Source of the DNA: Hexactinellida sp. DTS-2022
Lineage: Eukaryota > Porifera > Hexactinellida
Direction of reading: 5' to 3'
Assembly: GCA_028753945.1 (NCBI GenBank)
Contig: JAPNXP010000007.1
Coordinates: 4,340,001-4,404,000, forward strand
DNA: 64,000 nt
The notes under the pieces were generated by a model. That model was not told where the DNA came from and ran no database searches. It saw only the letters and a list, made by a program, of their open reading frames with translations. Made by a program: the position numbers and the translations under genes. Positions 45,148 through 57,700 of the stretch are shown here, piece after piece; positions within the stretch are counted from its first letter, which is position 1, and the number at the start of each line of letters is the position of its first letter.

Positions 45148-45786
45148 ACTTAGTACTTAAGTACTATATGTATACTTAGTACTTAAGTATATACTTAGTA
45201 CTTAAGTACTAAGTAATCTTAGTGAATACGGGCCCAGAATAGGTATGGAAATGTAAAGTACCAAATTGACAGTGCCAGCAGATAAAATAGTATAGTGAGG
45301 ATGTAGTACTTGACCATACTTTCACCAACTAATTGAACCCCACCCAATACTTAATGAGAACCCATATATGTATGCCAACTAAGATCAATGGAGTGAACTG
45401 GAGTATCTCACATATATTCGAGTTTTATGCACTGTAAGCACATTTGAACTGTGATAGATAAATATACTATACATAGTACAGGTTTTTACTGTGCCGACTA
45501 TACTATAGTATAGTTTTGGACACATTTTCACACCTGTTTAATGTTACAACAGGTACAATAAATAGTGCCAGAAAATTAAATTCTACACCTTGTCACAGTA
45601 CACGAATTTTCAAATTGTGCTTAGTTTGTGCCACAATTGAGTTGCAAATTCCCTTTATTTACTAACACTTCCAGGGCCGGATTAACCCATGGGCAACCGG
45701 GGCAACTGCCCCGGGGCCTCCACCACCAAAGGGCCTCCACCACCAAAGTTGTACTTCATTTTTCACTGGACAATTGTAGTGGAAGG

Positions 45787-46322
45787 CAGAGTGGATCATG
45801 GGTCAACATTGGTGACCCATGAGGCCATGACCCATCTGACCCATCGGATTTGTGACCCATAACCCATTGAGTGACCCATTGACCCAACGTGTTATCCATT
45901 GACCTTTTTAAATATCTATTTTTAATATCCAAACATTATGTAACACAATATATATGTATAATGTATGATGCTTGTCAATCAATTAATTTTGGTAGATTTC
46001 TAATACCAAAGAAATACCCTGTAATGTTTCTGGGTAAATTTGATTCGTACTATAACTGAAATTCCAAATGGATCATGGGTCATGGGTCACAGAGCCGTGA
46101 CCCATGACCCATCTGACCCATGACCCATGACCAGGGCCGGCGGAAGCTCGTGAGAGGTGGGGCGGCCTTGTATTATGATGATAATTGTGAGGATTGCAGA
46201 GTCAAAAAACACCCCCGCGAAATTTCAGAGTACCAAAAAAATCACAGAAAAAGTGGGGCGGCCCAGGCCGCCCCAACCCCCCCTCTTCCGCCGTCCCTGC
46301 CCATGACCCATTGTCCACTCTG
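45787..46322. mobile_element. hAT-type miniature with TGACCCAT repeats
   Basis: CAGAGTGGATCATGGGTCA and TGACCCATTGTCCACTCTG; perfect 8-bp duplication GTGGAAGG (45779-45786 and 46323-46330). Same subterminal heptamer theme as 19637-20101. Contains 46132-46299. Confidence 0.9.
46132..46299. mobile_element. hAT-type miniature (CAGGGCCGGCGGAAG ends)
   Basis: CAGGGCCGGCGGAAG and CTTCCGCCGTCCCTG; perfect 8-bp duplication CCCATGAC (46124-46131 and 46300-46307). Innermost member of a four-level nest. Confidence 0.9.
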
Positions 46323-46831
46323 GTGGAAGGAGTTAGGGGCCTCCACAACACTGGTTGCCCCAGGGCCTCCACCTCTGTTAATCCGGCCCTGTACTCTATT
46401 ATTTCTACTTGTGATAATTATATTAATTCTACTTGTGAGTTCGACTGGATTCTATTTAATTGTTGCATCAATATACAATGGATTAAATAAAATAATACAA
46501 AATTAAATTAGATTAAATTAAAATAAATTAAGGAATTTGTTGACTTAAATAAATTCACTGTGGATAATATTGACAAAATAAATACTCAATTTATAAATAA
46601 TTGATAATTGATAAATATTAAATAGATGCATAAATTTCAAAGATCTTTCAACATAATACCAAATTTCAAATATTTCAATTCTTCCTTGCGGTTTGTGACC
46701 AGTTGATAAATGGGTCTTAACACCTTGAAGCGTTGATGACATGGCGAAAAAAATCCAAAATTTCAGTTGTGTCGATATAAATAATTTTCTTTTCCACAAT
46801 AAATTCTGAGAATCTGAATAGATAGATAATC

Positions 46832-47700
46832 TTATATATTAAATCACAATTATTTTTTGTTTTGTTCGGAATTGATTGAGGAACTGGTATGAGCTACAGA
46901 CTTGAAATTTGTAGGGGAATGGAGAATAATGTTTTAGGAAGAAGTTCTAATATCTAAGAAAATAATTACATCTTCCCTCTCATAAGGTGCCAAAACTTTA
47001 GCCAATTATTTTCGAGGGTTTTCCAGTATGGATTAGCAGCTAGCATTCAATTAGTATAAAAAGGATTTAGTGTCTGTATCAATTGTTAAGCGTGCGTTAT
47101 AGAATGCCTATCTGAGACTATTTTAATAGGTCGAGAGGAATTTCATTCATCCAATCAGTTATTGTGTTTCTTCTGTCTAGCCATAGATTATAACATTCAA
47201 ATGTGTCTATTTGATACCCAATTAGTATCAATCAATACAATAACTGTTTCCCAACTTGTTTCAAGGAGTTGTACAGTTCTTTAATGTCCGTTAATTTACA
47301 ATATTTTGATTCTGTATTATCACACGAACAAGCTTTTTAATCTATAAGATTTCCTGTTTAAGTTAGCACCAATATTCCGGCGAGTACTGGGTTAATAATT
47401 ATAAATAAATTACTTAGCCCTTATAACAACCTAAGCTTGGGTCCTCCGATATTAAAATACTGATTAGGAGGCCACACCTGAAAGAGTTTGGAATTCTCTG
47501 CTCTGTTACACATTTGTGGTACAGTGGAATCTGCTAAATTAACTCTATACAACGGTCATTTGTAAATAGGCTTGCGGGCTGATAAAATAATTCCTATATG
47601 ATTTCCCATAAAAAAGGTATTCGCTTGAAATACAAGCGATGGCCGCAGGCCCGAGTGCAAGTTATAAGAACGCGCGTAGCGCGGACGAGCAGCTTGTAAT
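46832..47700 (+). mobile_element. Helitron-like family B, copy 2
   Basis: Begins TATATTAAATCACAATTA with TTTGTTTTGTTCGG, ends GGCCGCAGGCCCGAGTGC and CGCGCGTAGCGCG. Collinear with copies 1 and 3 and uninterrupted, so it serves as the reference for the family (about 870 bp). Confidence 0.6.
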
Positions 47701-48619
47701 AATAAATAGTCTAAAGTATACTGCTATCCTAATCGGGTATAATATAATATATATTTCTTTTATGGCATTATGAAATCGAATAAAAAGATCAATAGAAGAC
47801 CCAAGTGGAAAATAACTAAAAATTTTAATTCATTAAACATTTTTTATCCCTGATAACACTACTATAACCATTCTCAAGTGTATAAATTGAAAATATTATG
47901 TACAATCTCTGGTTGTATTCTTAAATATACTATTTATTGTGGTATATAGTTCTAATGGTGGAACAAGTAGTTAAGAGACATAAAAGTGATCTTTATTTAG
48001 CCAAAAAATATAACAAAATGGTGAGTTATACAGTTATACGTACACACATATACGGTACATTCCATTTGACAAATTGTAACCAACTACATAATATAAAAAT
48101 TCAGAATATTCGAGAAGATTGATTAAAACTATCCATCTATTTAAAATTGTAGACTATTTCGTATAAGTTATCACTAAAAATAGATCACTCATCTAGTAGA
48201 TCATCAATTCAGGCTTTCTAAGTACCATAAAATGATAGTTGTCCTTAATGATCTATTTAAATAGGGGAACTATATTAAATGGATAAATGACCGCAGAGAC
48301 AAATGGTTGGGTGTATAGTATCCCATTTACCCCATATAATGGGGAAAAATAAAAGTTTTTTAATGAATTAGAATAAATATACAAGATAAACCTAAAATTT
48401 AATGGTAAATTAGTAGTAGCAATTGAAGACACGTCATTAAAGTTCGAAAATATTTCGTTAAATTGACAATCGCCATTTTTGTTATGATTATTGACGGAAA
48501 CCAAGGAGGCAACAAAATCTATACTAGACTGCTACGACATTAAAAATTATATCGATATGAATAATTTCACAAACTGGATAATAAGATATTCTAAAATGTG
48601 CTTCCTATTTACTCTAGAC
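47701..48619. other. Gene-free region, possible exon not excluded
   Basis: AT-rich. One short frame (about 47957-48020, LMVEQVVKRHKSDLYLAKKY) lies between a TATAG and an ATG-GTGAGT, so it looks like an exon by its borders. I recognise no family and do not call it. Confidence 0.35.
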
Positions 48620-48800
48620 CAGTGGTACTCAACCGGGGGGTGTACGCATCCCCTGGGGGTGTTAGAGACATTCTGAGGATGCGAGAAAAAAGTACTAGTA
48701 CTGTTTATACTAAAGTAAAAGAAAAATCGTTTACAGGGGGTGCGAGAGTTGATTTTGAAAGCTGAAGGGTGCGAAAGTTTAATAAGGTTAAGAAACACTG
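48620..48800. mobile_element. hAT-type miniature (CAGTGGTACTCAACC ends)
   Basis: CAGTGGTACTCAACC and GGTTAAGAAACACTG are close to the widespread Charlie-type ends; perfect 8-bp duplication CTCTAGAC (48612-48619 and 48801-48808). Confidence 0.9.
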
Positions 48801-49019
48801 CTCTAGACAATAACTTTATCAAAAACTGTAACATTATTTATATTTAACGCAATTAAATTAATTAACTTGAGCTTCTTTAATGTAATTAAGTTGCAAATAC
48901 TTTGAAGCCACATTGAACAATAACATTGACTATAGAAATCTACATTAATTTGAGTAAATCAGATTTTTTTAATTTCTGATTCGGATAACATATATGCACT
49001 GCAATACCTAAGTAAATAG

Positions 49020-49432
49020 TAGGGCTGAAACGAATATTCGAAATGTAACGAACGAACCTTTTTCTAAACGAACGAATATTCGAATATTCGTTCGTTTGGA
49101 TGACTAAGCATTAAATCAATTTCTCGAGACAAAATACATTGGAAAATAGGTTTTTGATCATGTTACAATGGTATAATAATAGTTACGAAGTATATTATAC
49201 ACAAGTTAACTAATAATCAGCTAGTTTAAGTGGGAATTTATAATTACGATATCTCTAAGCTATACAAAAGTCTTGTTGTTGTCCAAAATTAGTCAACGAA
49301 TATCCGTTTCATTCTAATATTCGTCCAAACGAATATTCGTTTCGTAACGAATATTCGTTTGCAAACGAACGAATATTCGTTCAATCATTTCGAACGAATA
49401 TTCGAATATTCGGTATATTCGTTTCAGCCCTA
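49020..49432. mobile_element. hAT-type miniature with CGAATATTCG repeats
   Basis: TAGGGCTGAAACGAATATTC and its partner CGTTTCAGCCCTA; perfect 8-bp duplication GTAAATAG (49012-49019 and 49433-49440). Both ends are filled with AACGAATATTCGTT palindromes. Confidence 0.9.
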
Positions 49433-49544
49433 GTAAATAGCACACATTCATTACCATAAATTAACTCTCTAAATTTAGCTAGGCGCAGTGTTCCGCAACT
49501 CATATGTAGTCGGCAGAATATATTCAAATACTATAATCAAGCGC

Positions 49545-49800
49545 GTGTCCTTTCGAAAAGTGGTACAGCGGTAATTTTAGATTATTTTAATGTTATCTGG
49601 CGACGCCGGCCCAGTTGAAAGTGTTAAGGCAGTAATTTATGCTTACAAGTTACGACCTATCTACATTATGTACAGTTTTAGAGGTCTAAATAGTCATTAA
49701 ATTATCAATGACTTGTTTAATTTAGAACAAATATAGATGGTACAGCAAAGCTGGGCATCCTGAAAGTGGTACGGCGCTCGCCGCACTAGCCGTACCGGGT
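49545..49800. repeat. GTGGTACRGCG-containing repeat
   Basis: AGTGGTACAGCGG at 49558 and AGTGGTACGGCGCTCGCCGC at 49764 suggest a small element similar to 32132-32389. Ends unresolved. Confidence 0.35.
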
Positions 49801-50147
49801 ATGCCTTCCTGATAATTGTTTTACAGAATCTCTTTTGGATTTGAAGTTAATGTAGGCCTTTGAATTTATATGAAATATTTTCGTCACTCTAAAGAGTGTT
49901 TTAAGTGATGGTGGAAGAGAAACCGATTTTATATATGAGATAACTTCCAAATGTTATAATAGGTAGACAAGTATGTTGATTTCTCAAGTTTTTCAAAATA
50001 ATTCCAATTCTACTCAAGTTTTTCAAAATACATAATTCCAATTCTGCTCAAGTTTTGTCAATAAATTCCAAATCTACTCAACTTTTCAATATATCACAGA
50101 TCTACTCAAGTTTAGAAAGGTTGTACTATTTGGTCTATCTTATACGT

Positions 50148-50918
50148 ATATTAAATCACAATGTTTTTGTGTTTATTTGTTTGTTTGTGTGTTTGTTCAG
50201 AATTGATTGAGGAACTGGTAAAAGCTACAGACCTAAAATTTGGCAGTGGGGTGGGGAATACTAGTATTGTACGTACAAACAAGTTCAATATCTAAAAAGA
50301 TATTCACATCTTCCATCACAAAAGGTGTCAAAACCTTTAGCCAATTAAATTCGAGGGTTGTTCCAGTATGAATTAGCAGCTAGCATTCAATTAGTAAAAT
50401 TGAATGCTTTAGTGTCTGTCAAATGTTAAGTGTGCATTATAGAATACCGAGACAGTAATCTAATTGGTCGAGAGGAAGTTCAGGCATCTAACCAGTTATT
50501 TGTGTTCCGTCTATCTAGCCATACATTTCTAACGTTCCATTGTGTTATTTGATATCAAATTATTATCAACCAATACAATAACTTCTCCACACCCCAAAGT
50601 TAGGGGTCCACTGGTACAGTTTCTTAGTGATATTTAGTTTATATTTGGAGTTGGTATATTATTATATAAGGACAAGCTTTAATATCTAGAAAATTATCTG
50701 TTCAAATCAACATAAATATCCAAATTATTTACTGTGTCCGTATTATAAACCTGTAGGCTGTAGCTAGGATCCATGGATATAAATAGACAGCTAGGGGTCA
50801 CTCATCAAGAACGATATTAATTTGAAAAGGAACATGTTTGAAATACAAGCGAGGGCCGCAGGCCCGAGTACAAGTTGTAAGGACTCGCGTAGAGCAGACG
50901 AGCAGCTTGTACTAATAA
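50148..50918 (+). mobile_element. Helitron-like family B, copy 3
   Basis: Begins TATATTAAATCACAATG with TTTGTTTGTTTGTGTGTTTG, ends GAGGGCCGCAGGCCCGAG and ACTCGCGTAGAGCAGACG. Collinear with copy 2; inserted in or near the left tandem-repeat end of the fold-back element. Confidence 0.6.
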
Positions 50919-50933
50919 ATATATGTGGTTGGA

Positions 50934-51510
50934 CTGTCACGCCAAAATTGGTCCGGGTCAAAACTGGTCCGGTCGGACCACTTTTGAATGCCAAAAATGG
51001 CCCGGGACCAATTTTGGCTGGCCATAAATGGAGGCGGTCCCCATTAGCCAAAGGTGGTCCCCGCCGGACCAGTTTTGGCAGCCATTCCAAGACAATAATT
51101 ATAGAGCTTTTTATCATTCATCAACACAAGAATACATAGAGATGCAAATGTTTTCACAATAGTCAATAATACACAATTACAAAGTTGATTCTTTACGCCG
51201 TAACTCCATATATCACAATTACAAAACCAATTATTTTCACTATTATTCATGCCTTCATACTTTCAAGGGACTCCTTTTTCCCCTGAACCATAGTAGACAA
51301 TTAGAAAAAGATACATTTTCAATTTAATAATTGATTGTCCTATACAATTTCGCACTAGTGGGAGGTCTGTTATAGCAACTTTAGTGCGATCTAACAATGC
51401 GATCTAACAAAAAGTTTAGGCCGGACCTATTTTAGCAAGCTAGGACCATTTATGGCAGGCCAAAATTGGTCCCGGACCAGTTTTGGCCCGGACCAATTTT
51501 TTCGTGACAG
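50934..51510. mobile_element. Miniature with CTGTCACG ends and TTGGTCCGG repeats
   Basis: CTGTCACGCCAAAATTGGTC and its partner at 51491-51510; multiple mirrored GGTCC/GGACC-TTTTGGC blocks. A second copy is at 62126-62483. No clear target duplication. Confidence 0.75.
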
Positions 51511-51787
51511 GAGCACTATACTAGTTTCAATAATCCAATAAAACTTGAGTATATTTGGAATAATTCAATAAAACTTGAGTATATCTGCAATAATTCAATA
51601 AAACTTGAGTATATTTGGAATAATCCATAAAACTTGAGCATATTTGGAAAAACTTGAGAATATTATTAATTAGTTGAGTATTGTTGAGTATATTTGGAAA
51701 TTTTCAAAAACTTGAGTATTTTTGGAATATTCCCAAAAAAGAAATGATTAATAAGATTAAATCCCAATTAACGTTTGCTAATTGTAG

Positions 51788-54700
51788 ATGAATAGCCGTG
51801 AAAGTATGTTCAGTGGCATTAGTTCAGCAAATCCAGCATCAAAGCATGGACTGGTAGCCGATTCACAAGAGATGCAGAGTATAATTACAAGCTGGAAGAC
51901 ACCATTGCACATTGCAGCATTTGAAGGGCGTTGTGATCAACTCAATCTACTGCTAGAGCACCCACATATAGATATCAATTTACAAACGAAAAGATATAAT
52001 GAGTATGAAGGGACCATACAGTTAGACAATACTCCTCTTCATTTAGCAGCACAAAATGGTAAATCAGTTTCATAAGTTGTAAACGGGCTTACTTATATAC
52101 CGGTAAACATCTTTTCAATTAACAATCCGGTTTGACAAAGGTAAATCTTTGATGTTGAACAATGACTTTGGTAGCGTATCAAAATTTCCAAAATTTGGTG
52201 AATATTGAAAAATGACAAAGTGCTATAAATTATTAATGAATTATTGTTCAAAACTGCAGGGAGTATTACTATTAGTATTTGATCCATTTAAAATTCTCAG
52301 CGGAATAGCATAGCTAATTAAAATCAATCCAAAATAATAGACACACCAACTGACGATTTCGTGTTGTATACCTAAGTTAATTAATTCATTAAAAATGGCT
52401 AATATACTATTTATAATTATAAAACTTATAAAATTAATGCAACCGTGCTTATATTTGTGAACATTATTCGAATATTTTTACCACCTAGCATTGAATGAGT
52501 ATCGTAGACAGGTTGTTAATTGTCCATTATTTGTAATAAGTAGTATTTATAGATTACTGAATACTGAAAAAATTTATATTAAAATTTTTATCGAGTATTG
52601 ATGAAAGTATTGATTCAATAATTAATTAAAGGTGATATATTTAGGTCAGGAACATGTAGTGAGTATTCTACTGAAAAACGGTGCTTTGTGCCACATTCAG
52701 AACTCAGATGGAGCTACTCCGCTGCATTTAGCAACAATAAATGGTGCTTCTTATGAAATTGTGTACAACTTGGCGAAAGATAGGGATACACTTTTAATAA
52801 AGGATAAAAGAGGCAAGTATTGAATAATATTTTGCTTTAGAAAACAGATATAACAATTAGTAGAAACAATACAAGCTTAAGTATCATATGCCTAAACCAT
52901 ATACTCTAAAGAGCTTATAGACGTTAAAATGAAGTTACGCTTAATAGATGTTGATAATGCATTGACACGGGCAGGAAATATAGCTTTTGGAAAAGTTAGC
53001 AGAGTTTTTTTTAATGCGTCAGTTAATTAACAGTCTTGTGGAATAATTAATAATGCTGACAATTTGCTGGCCACATAATCGTCCAATATTCTGATTATCA
53101 TGATTTTGGAAAGGTAGCAGCATTTCGAGGTGAGTAACGAACACATAGATGATATATTCTTGGAACTCACTCTGGAGCTGTGGTACTAATAAGACAACCT
53201 AACTTCATCTCCATTAGAACAAACCTACTTCAGTACCTTTCACAAATGAAGATAATTAGATGTACCTAAAGTATTGTTAATCACATTTACTAACGCTTGC
53301 AGTCAATAAGCAATCATTTAATTTGAATCTTAAATTCCACATTTAACGTAGAATGCACAACGATAAAACTTTGGTGTATGATATCAAGTTTGATCCAATG
53401 CGGGTTTAAGAATCCGACAAATCCGAAGTCGATGCCGAATTGGAATTCTACAAATAACGGAAACTGATATTATTTCTTATAGATTTTCAAATGCTTTGTA
53501 GAAAGATACGAAAAATATCAAATTTCTGGATTTTTACACTAAATGCAATGCGTATTTTGTAATAGTGCGGCAAATAGATATCTTTAGATGATATACAACA
53601 ATAGCTTATATTTTAGATACCATAGATCATGGCCTACTATAACACGGCTATACATGCTGCCGAATCATAGTAGGAAATAAGAGTCCATTGATAAATAGGT
53701 TATTTATATTTATCTCCATAACTAGTAATGATAGACGTCTTAAATGTACTATAACTATATAGGAACTTGGTATCAAGGTATACATAGCATCCTTCAGAAT
53801 TATGCTATGTCATCATATGATGACGTAATCGATATTTTGGGTGCGAAATATCGTGTTTTACAACCTGCTTTTACCATAGTTAAACTCGTTATAAATGTTC
53901 AAAATTGGGACATGATGATGCCCATAACTAGTTGAATAAAATATATCGAAATTATAAATGTAATGTTGACACATTCCTCGGTTGCCAGGGAAATGTATAT
54001 TTCCTAAATGAGTCATAACTCAAAAACTATCGATTTAATGTAAACTGGGCTAGTTCTGATCTATCCGAAATATGTAACTTCCTATTCATTGATAATACAT
54101 AAATTATGCTTAACTTCATTAACTTTTGAGATAATGAGATAATTAGCCTAGAAAGATTATCTGCTTTTTCCAAGCTAATTATCTCATTATCTCAAAGGTT
54201 AATGAAGTTAAGCATAATTTATGTATTATCAATGAATAGGAAGTTACCTATTCCGGATAGATCAGTACCAGCCTAGTTTACATAACATTCATAATTTTTG
54301 AGTTATGGCACATTTTAGGAAATATACATTTTCCATGGCAACCGAGGAATGTGTCAACATTCCATTTATAATTTCGATATATTTTATTCTACTACTTTTG
54401 GGTATAACCATGTTCCAATTTTGAACATTTATAACGCGTTTAACTATGTTAAAAGTATGCTAGAAAAACACGATATTTCGCACCCAAAATATCGATTACG
54501 TCATCATATGATGACATAGCATAATTCTGGAGGGTGTTATGTATACCTGGATACCATATTCCTATATAGTTATAATACACTTTTCAGCTCTATCATTGCT
54601 AATTATTCGAATAAAGATCAATTCTCCATTTTGAAAATTAGAAACTGGCCTCTTTGTTTTATGGCCTTCTCGGCGACATATATAGCCGTATATTAAGTAG

Positions 54701-57700
54701 GCCATGGATACCCCAACCTATCTCTCACTAATACAGTATATCTGAAATTTATCAATTGGCCTTTATGGACCACCTAAATATTTGAGGAAACCAATGTGTC
54801 CCGCAGTTAAAATTGAGTTGGGCACCCGTGTTATAAATTAATTAATTCTTAGGGCGCACAGCACTTTTTTGTGCTGCTTTTGAAGGCTGGCACAATCTCA
54901 TTCCCATTCTGGCGGATTCGGAAAATCTCATTGAAGAGACGGATATAGTTGGTGAGACGCCATTGATTATTGCCACGAAGAATGGATTTTCACAAACGAT
55001 GAAGGTATTGATTGAAATGGGCGCGTATTTATCAAAGAGAGATAAAATAGGTAACAGTGCAATAGATTATGCGTTGAGAGCTGACGAAAAATCCATCCAA
55101 GATGAACAAATATTTGATGATATTCTCTCTCAAATGTTAAAATCTCAATCCAAAGAGATAGCACTCTCTTATTTACAGAATTTATTATCGAAATACAATC
55201 GTATTAAATTAAAACAAAGTATATTTTCACTATTCGATATGATACCAGAATTGAGAGCAATAAAAGGTAAGTAATTAGACAAATATCCAGAAAATGGTTT
55301 TGATAGAGTTGAAATTGTACTATGGGACGATAAACAACAATCTATCATTAAAATAAATTGCTTCTTTATCATCCCACATGTCAAAATCATTACCCCCAGA
55401 AAAATTTAATTTACTATTATATCAATAGCATTTATACTATACTAAATATTAACTTTAAAATTGCAAAACACACTTTATAACAATTTTAAGAGGTCTTATA
55501 TTTTAAATACCAATTTAATATTTTGGCATTAAATTGTATTGTTTGACTAGATTAAGTGACTAGAATAATGAATGAAATTTATTATATAATAAAATCCCTC
55601 CTGCCGTCTGTATTTTCTTAAAATCCTGGATGATATTCACTGATAAAATATTTTAAATGGAATTAATGTAATGTTTTTCTTTAACAAGTGTTAATTTAAT
55701 GTTAATTCCTTTTAGTTATAATTCATTCGAGGTATTTAGAGAGTGACAAGAATGGTTTCACACCAGATCAAAAGAATTACGAGCGTAGGGCTACTACTGC
55801 TTTACAGATGATCGCTGACACGAAAGATGTCGATTTAGCCTTTCACCCTTGCATAAGGACAGTAGTCAATAAGAAAATGTCCAAAATTGGAAATTACTTT
55901 CTACTTCTGGAAATAATATATTACTTAGTATTTCTATTCTGTATGGGATTCAGCTTTATAGCAGCAGCTGGTAGGAACGATCCGATGAAATATGACTTAC
56001 CTTCCGACTATGTAAGAGCAGCATTTGAATGTATAGTCATCGTGCTTTGGGTATTCTTCGTGATTTCATTCATTCTAGGGATTATTACAAGTGTGACATG
56101 GGAATATCACAGAGGAATGGGAGAAAATAAAGATAAAAATAAAGTTAAAAAACCAAGTATCCAGAAAGTGTTATTTCGTTCATCAAGAAATTTAGCGAGT
56201 GATGCTTACAACTATTACAGTTTGTTCTGGATTATATTCTTATTCTTAGTGGTGCCATTTCGTATTACAAGTAGTCCGGTTCAATGGATTTTTGCTGTAT
56301 TCGCGGCCACATTCGGATTCTTAAGGTTGATTAAGATCATTCGTCTTTTGCCTGGGTTTGGTACATATGTCCACACAATAACACTGATAATATATTATGA
56401 TGTGCCAAAGTTCCTTCTTGTATGTTTGACTCTGATATTAGTACTATCAGAATGTTTCTTCATATCACTTCGCGTGCCATATAGTACTAATACGCCGGGT
56501 AACATCAGTACAGCAGAATTAGGTGAACAAGGTATTAGCTCAGAGATCCATTGGACAATCTTATCGTTCATACGGATAATGTTGGAAGCTCAAAGTATTT
56601 TGGAACACAACTATCTCTCCAATCACTTAAACTGGCTTAGCAGTATCATATATCTGTTTGGGTTGATGCTGTTGATCATAATTCTGATCAACATATTTAT
56701 TGCTCAGGTATGTTAGCATTCGGAAGTAAATACGATAAGGAAACGTATAACTTTTCTAATTGATCCCAGAATATCAGGAAGCTTTATTATACAATGCTAA
56801 AATGAAAAGAACTGCAATTACCAAAAAACTGCATATTAAGCGCGAAGCAGCGGATACGGTTGTTATGACCACTTTTCGAAAGGAAATGATTTTTGCAAAA
56901 TAGTTCACTAATCTTAGAATTTCATAATTGCGTTCGCATGGATACGAAAAAATATCAAATTAAATTCAGTGACTTTAAAAATATAAATGAAACAACTCTA
57001 TATAATTATCATACAGATACATAATAAAACAACCCAAAAATAATTATCTTCTTTCAGAATAAGTTGGTTAAGTATACTACAATAGATAGTATAGTTAAAT
57101 TTATTCCCAAACGAATTACATAGTATATCATTTAGGTTTTGTTCCTTTATAGTTTATATCTTATGTGTATTATCACTTAGGTGAGTGATACTTATGCATC
57201 TTCCAAGTCAAAATCAGAACGAGTAGTAGCGCTTTATCGTCTCGAGTATATAGTCCGCTTAACGGTTAAAACATTTGGATTCAGTAGAAAGAAAGGTTAT
57301 GTCAATGATATTACCCTAAAAGGAAACCATTGGAGATCTCTACAGAAGGGTGAGTTTTGTATTCATAGCTACATTTAATTATAAAAAGCTAATTAATAAT
57401 TTTATCTATCTAATTTTTGAGAATATTTACAATAGAAACTTCGTTATGAAGAATTTGGATAGAACTAAATTCCAGCTTTTGTAATTTGATAAGTAATAAT
57501 GTACTCTGTTCGTAAAATTAATTTACAATATTATACATCGTCCTAGTGCAAAAAACAAATGCAATGCTACATACAGGCTATAGCGCATGTTTATATGTAT
57601 AAATTACAATTTTACTAGGATCAGATGAATTATATGCAGACATGATGATACAGCTAGAGAAACAGCAATCCAACTTTGATCAACTGAAGCAGTACATTAG

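Larger units (their letters stand above)
43711..45235. mobile_element. CTTAAGTAC-rich inverted-repeat element
   Basis: GGGCCCGTATTCACTAAGA and its complement TCTTAGTGAATACGGGCCC bound arrays of TACTTAAGTAC, a palindromic 11-mer, repeated dozens of times at 43735-44100, 44410-44535 and 45150-45215. Three other units lie inside it: the hammerhead-bearing unit (43803-43985) and two nested hAT-type miniatures (44535-45147 and 44649-45101). Confidence 0.8.
45672..46391. mobile_element. hAT-type miniature (CAGGGCCGGATTAACCC ends)
   Basis: CAGGGCCGGATTAACCC and GTTAATCCGGCCCTG ends with CAACCGGGGCAACTGCCCCG at left and GGTTGCCCCAGGGCC at right. Related to 23436-23862. Contains 45787-46322. Confidence 0.8.
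45488..46785 (+). mobile_element. Repeat family R3, copy 3
   Basis: Begins CTGTGCCGACTATACTATAG as copy 1 does and ends near GGCGAAAAAAATCCAAAATT (46742), with GATAATTATATTAATTCTAC between. A stack of three nested miniatures (45672-46391) sits inside; copy 1 has the corresponding uninterrupted sequence near 6940. Confidence 0.6.
49975..51735. mobile_element. Fold-back element with ~30-bp tandem-repeat ends
   Basis: The left end (49975-50110) has about four units like CTCAAGTTTTTCAAAATAAT TCCAATTCTA; the right end (51515-51735) has about seven inverted units like AATTCAATAAAACTTGAGTA. Between them lie a Helitron-like copy (50148-50918) and a CTGTCACG element (50934-51510), leaving almost no sequence of its own. 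It ends about 50 bp before the first recognised channel exon. Confidence 0.65.

Noticed and set aside
47957-48030. Possible small exon LMVEQVVKRHKSDLYLAKKY before GTGAGT
   Set aside because: Borders look like splice sites, but there is no recognisable domain, no partner exon and no link to the channel gene.
52805-52825. GT donor at GGCAA-GTATTG for channel exon 2
   Set aside because: It changes the phase and leads to a stop in exon 3, while the GC donor four bases earlier keeps the ankyrin repeat intact.
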